A stretch of DNA of 64,000 nt from VRUE01 sp963725085. GTDB lineage: Bacteria; Actinomycetota; Thermoleophilia; Solirubrobacterales; 70-9. Where the stretch lies: NCBI GenBank assembly GCA_963725085.1, contig CAVRXM010000003.1, forward strand, positions 310,001-374,000. The letters are read 5' to 3'. The notes beneath the pieces are model-generated. The model was not told the DNA's origin, did no database searches, and saw only the letters and a program-made list of their open reading frames with translations. Shown piece after piece: positions 61,505-64,000 of the stretch. The number at the start of each line of letters is the position of its first letter. Position 1 is the first letter of the stretch. A program made the translations under genes and the position numbers.

Positions 61505-63064
61505 ATGGCACGCAAGTGGTGGACCCTGATCGCAGTCTCGGTGGCGACCTTCATGCTGTTGCTCGACATAACTGTCGTCAACGTGGCGCTTCCCTCGATC
61601 CGCAAGGACCTCGGCGCAAGCTTCAGCGACCTGCAGTGGGTGGTCGACGCCTACGCGCTCACCCTGGCGGCGCTGGTGCTCTCGGCCGGCTCGCTTGCCG
61701 ACCGGATCGGCCGTCGGCGCGTCTTCACCGCCGGCCTCGCGATCTTCTCGTTCGCCTCGCTGCTCTGCGCGCTGGCGCCCGACCCGACCTTTCTCAACCT
61801 CTCCCGCGCCCTGCAGGGAATCGGCGGCGCGGTGATGTTCGCAGTATCGCTGGCCCTGATCGCGCAGGAGTTCCCGGCGGGTCGCGAGCGGGCGACCGCG
61901 ATGGGCGCCTACGGCGCCACGATCGGGGTCGCGGTGGCGATCGGCCCGCTGATCGGCGGCGCGCTCACCGACGCTCTCGGCTGGCAGTCGATCTTCTACC
62001 TCAACGTGCCGATCGGCCTCGCGGCGATCGTGATCACCCGCGCGAAGCTGCGCGAGAGCCGCGACCCCCACGCGACCCGGGTCGACTGGGCCGGCGTGGC
62101 GACATTCACCGGCGCGCTGCTCATGCTCGTGCTGGCGCTGGTCCGCGGCAACGACGAGGGCTGGGGCAGCACGACGATCGTCTCTCTGTTCGTGGGCTCG
62201 GCGGCGCTGATGGGCGCCTTCCTGCTCGTCGAGAGCCGCGTCCGCGAGCCGATGCTGCCGCTCGGCCTCTTCCGCCGGGCCTCGTTCACCGGGATCCAGC
62301 TCTCGGCCTTCGCGCTCTCGGCCTCGGTGTTCGCGCTCTTCCTGTACACCAGCCTCTACCTGCAGGACTACCTCGGCTACTCGCCCTTCCAGGCGGGGCT
62401 CCGCTATCTGCCGATCACCGTCGTGACCTTCCTCGTGGCGCCGGTCGCCGGGGCCCTGCTCACGAGGGTCCCGGCGCGAGCGCTGCTCGCGTTCGGCCTC
62501 GCGACGGCGGGTGCCGGCCTGCTGCTGATGTCGGGGGTGAGCGCCGGCTCGGAGTGGACGACGCTGCTCGGCGGCTTTGTCGCGCTCGGCGTCGGCGGAG
62601 GCCTGCTCAACCCGGTGATCGGCGACGTCGCGCTGAGCGTCGTGCCGAAGGAGCGGAGCGGGATGGCCGCGGGCATCATGGACACCTTCCGCCAGGTCGG
62701 CGTCTCGGTCGGGGTCGCGGTCTGGGGCGCGGTCTTCGTCGCCCGCGGGGCCGACAAGGTCAGCGCGCTGGCCGCGGGGACGCCCGCCGCCTCGGGCGAC
62801 CACCCGAGGCAGCTGGTCGAAGCCGCCTCCTCCGGCGACCTCGGCCAGGCCGTCGCCGGGCTCCCGCCGCAGAGCCACGATGTCGTCATGAACGCCGCCC
62901 GCGAAGGCTTCCTCGCCGGCTTCAACGAGGTTCTGGTGCTGGGCGGTCTGGTCTGCTTCGTCGGCGCAGCGCTGACGCTCTGGCTGGTCCGCGAGCACGA
63001 GATAGAACGGGAGCCGGTCGAGTCCGTCGAGCCGCACGGCCGGCGTGCAGAGGCAGCGGCTTGA
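61505..63064 (+). CDS. MFS multidrug exporter, DHA2 (14-helix) type
   Basis: 519 residues with 14 predicted membrane segments. Motif C-like region is YGATIGVAVAIGPLIGGALT; motif D1 is LLLDITVVNVALPSIRKDLG; motif A is GSLADRIGRRRVF. These match EmrB/QacA proton antiporters. GGAG lies seven bases before the ATG at 61505. It begins a plus-strand operon with a small membrane protein and an ECF41 sigma factor. Drug or metabolite export expected. Confidence 0.92.
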   Translation: MARKWWTLIAVSVATFMLLLDITVVNVALPSIRKDLGASFSDLQWVVDAYALTLAALVLSAGSLADRIGRRRVFTAGLAIFSFASLLCALAPDPTFLNLSRALQGIGGAVMFAVSLALIAQEFPAGRERATAMGAYGATIGVAVAIGPLIGGALTDALGWQSIFYLNVPIGLAAIVITRAKLRESRDPHATRVDWAGVATFTGALLMLVLALVRGNDEGWGSTTIVSLFVGSAALMGAFLLVESRVREPMLPLGLFRRASFTGIQLSAFALSASVFALFLYTSLYLQDYLGYSPFQAGLRYLPITVVTFLVAPVAGALLTRVPARALLAFGLATAGAGLLLMSGVSAGSEWTTLLGGFVALGVGGGLLNPVIGDVALSVVPKERSGMAAGIMDTFRQVGVSVGVAVWGAVFVARGADKVSALAAGTPAASGDHPRQLVEAASSGDLGQAVAGLPPQSHDVVMNAAREGFLAGFNEVLVLGGLVCFVGAALTLWLVREHEIEREPVESVEPHGRRAEAAA

Positions 63065-63086
63065 TTGCAAGGAAAGGAGAAGTGTC

Positions 63087-63389
63087 ATGTACGAGAAAAC
63101 AGCTGACCAACCCACGACGAATCTCCTCGACACCAGCTCGGATTTCCTGGTCGGTGGCGGGATCCTGACGATGGCCCTGTTCCCGCTGGCGATACCGATG
63201 GTCGCGCTGCTGATCGTCGCGGCGCTGCCGCTCTTGGTGGTGGGCGCAGCCGTCGCGGTGGTGGGCGCAGCCGTCGCCGCGCCGGTCCTGCTGATCCGGT
63301 TCCTGTCGCGAAGGTTTGCCTCGGTCGCAGCCCGGCGGGGTGACCGTCCGGTCATCCGGGGTAACCGACCGGTGATGGGAGCCCGTTGA
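63087..63389 (+). CDS. Small membrane protein (hypothetical) with internal duplication
   Basis: 100 residues, AAGGAG before the ATG. One long hydrophobic stretch (LTMALFPLAIPMVALLIVAA and beyond) could form two helices; the C-terminus is Arg-rich. A perfect 21-bp tandem duplication at 63237-63278 encodes VVGAAVA twice in frame. No family recognised. It lies between the MFS exporter and a sigma factor, and its stop overlaps the sigma ATG (TGATG). Confidence 0.72.
   Translation: MYEKTADQPTTNLLDTSSDFLVGGGILTMALFPLAIPMVALLIVAALPLLVVGAAVAVVGAAVAAPVLLIRFLSRRFASVAARRGDRPVIRGNRPVMGAR
63237..63278 (+). repeat. 21-bp in-frame tandem duplication
   Basis: Two copies of a 21-bp unit beginning GTGGTGGGCGCAGCC stand side by side (63237-63257 and 63258-63278); they differ only at the last base. 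The unit lies in the hydrophobic part of the small membrane protein and keeps the frame. Confidence 0.75.
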
Positions 63390-64000
63390 TGAAGGACGAG
63401 CTGTTCGATCGGCTGCAGCCGAAGGGGTTCGCGATCGCCTACCGGATGTTGGGCAGCGTCAGCGAAGCCGAGGAAGTGGTCCAGGAGGCGCTTCTGCGCC
63501 TCTATCGCGAGCTCGATCAGGGGTCTGAGATCGAGACGCCCGAGGCCTACTTCGTCACCGTGGTGACGCGCCTAGCGATCGACGAGCTGCGATCGGCGCG
63601 GGCGCGGCGCGAGGTCTACACCGGCGAGTGGCTTCCCGAGCCGATCCTCACCGCGGAGGAGGACGACCCCGCGCGGCACGCCGAGATCGCCGACTCTCTC
63701 TCGGTCGGCCTGCTCGTCGTGCTCGAGACGTTGACACCGGAGGAGCGCGCCGTCTTCCTGCTGCGCGAGGTCTTCGACTACCCCCACGACCGGATCGCCA
63801 AGGTTCTCGACAAGAGCCCGGCCGCGGTCCGCCAGCTCGCGGTGCGAGCCCGGGGGCACGTCGGCGAGCGCGAGCCGCGCTTCGAGACCTCGCGCGAGCA
63901 GCACGACCGGCTCGCGGCCGGCTTCTTCGACGCCTTCGAAGAGGGTGACCTCGAGAAGTTGGAATCGCTGCTAGCAGCCGATGTCTCTCTTCACGGCGAC
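63389..64000 (+). CDS. sigJ: ECF41-type (SigJ-like) sigma factor, 3' end outside window
   Basis: 204 residues are visible. Region 2 reads GFAIAYRMLGSVSEAEEVVQ and YFVTVVTRLAIDELRSARAR; region 4 reads LETLTPEERAVFLLREVFDY and RIAKVLDKSPAAVRQLAVRA. The beginning of a SnoaL-like extension (FFDAFEEGDLEKLESLLAAD) follows before the window ends. The ATG overlaps the stop of the small membrane gene, so this sigma factor is co-translated with the MFS operon rather than with an AhpD-like partner. Confidence 0.9.
   Translation, partial: MKDELFDRLQPKGFAIAYRMLGSVSEAEEVVQEALLRLYRELDQGSEIETPEAYFVTVVTRLAIDELRSARARREVYTGEWLPEPILTAEEDDPARHAEIADSLSVGLLVVLETLTPEERAVFLLREVFDYPHDRIAKVLDKSPAAVRQLAVRARGHVGEREPRFETSREQHDRLAAGFFDAFEEGDLEKLESLLAADVSLHGD

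Noticed and set aside
61298..63355. 685-residue minus-strand open frame
   Set aside because: Antisense to the MFS exporter; composition is Arg/Glu/Gln-rich without hydrophobic cores or motifs.

Overview
The window is very GC-rich DNA with dense coding, frequent GTG/TTG starts and many 1-4 bp start/stop overlaps. Secreted proteins here share a C-terminal domain (core NRKTGTA-LPVTVPG) that I associate with Solirubrobacterales/Thermoleophilia. ECF41-type sigma factors, SCP2 and LolA-like proteins and MmpL-type exporters also fit an actinomycete. I read it as an actinobacterial chromosome segment, probably Thermoleophilia; this is inference from protein character, not a database match. No rRNA, tRNA, CRISPR array or intact insertion sequence was seen, and no gene-free stretch reaches 300 bases.

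Region 1 (0.8-17 kb) is a catabolic cluster. A minus-strand, translationally coupled operon runs from about 9.23 kb to 0.82 kb: Rieske oxygenase, PYROXD2-like FAD oxidoreductase, two TetR regulators, then a PotD-PotB-PotC-PotA type importer. Divergent from it lie an acyl-CoA dehydrogenase and an NDP-forming acyl-CoA synthetase. Further on are a class III aminotransferase and a second PYROXD2-like oxidoreductase, also divergent. Both divergent promoters carry the same 14-bp sequence inside a 16-bp inverted repeat. I infer uptake and oxidative breakdown of an amine (polyamine or quaternary ammonium) feeding into acyl-CoA metabolism. A trypsin-like protease sits inside the cluster.

Region 2 (17-36.6 kb) holds secreted and envelope functions: a metzincin-motif protease with Ig-like repeats, an SGNH hydrolase, an FTR1/EfeU iron permease with palindromic operators, a GFA-fold protein, a glycosyltransferase, a GH26-like repeat protein, CsbD with a sigma-B-like promoter, NDH-2, a two-component system, a DipZ-like CcdA-thioredoxin protein with a Met/His-rich lipoprotein, a macrodomain protein and a phosphodiester-glycosidase-like protein.

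Region 3 (36.6-43.6 kb) contains a probable reactive-sulfur operon: DUF2892, MMPL exporter, sulfide:quinone oxidoreductase, DsrC, DsrE, divergent from an ArsR regulator across a nested palindrome. Next to it are two hypothetical genes and a transposase-TetR chimeric remnant.

Region 4 (43.6-64 kb) has a LolA-like lipoprotein carrier with an ABC exporter, a kelch/NHL double-propeller protein, a coupled lipid-handling cassette (SCP2-hydrolase, patatin, acyltransferase), an SQR-like flavoprotein, a secreted endonuclease/exonuclease/phosphatase protein, a DEAD-box helicase with a zinc-ribbon/HTH partner and an EamA transporter, an ECF41 sigma factor with its AhpD-like partner, and an MFS exporter operon ending in a second ECF41 sigma factor cut by the window edge.

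A caution applies throughout: about 40 single-base frame breaks interrupt otherwise conserved genes, concentrated at 0.7-12.6 kb and 36.6-43.4 kb, several at G/C runs. They look like sequencing or assembly indels. Coordinates of such genes are given as the reconstructed whole gene.
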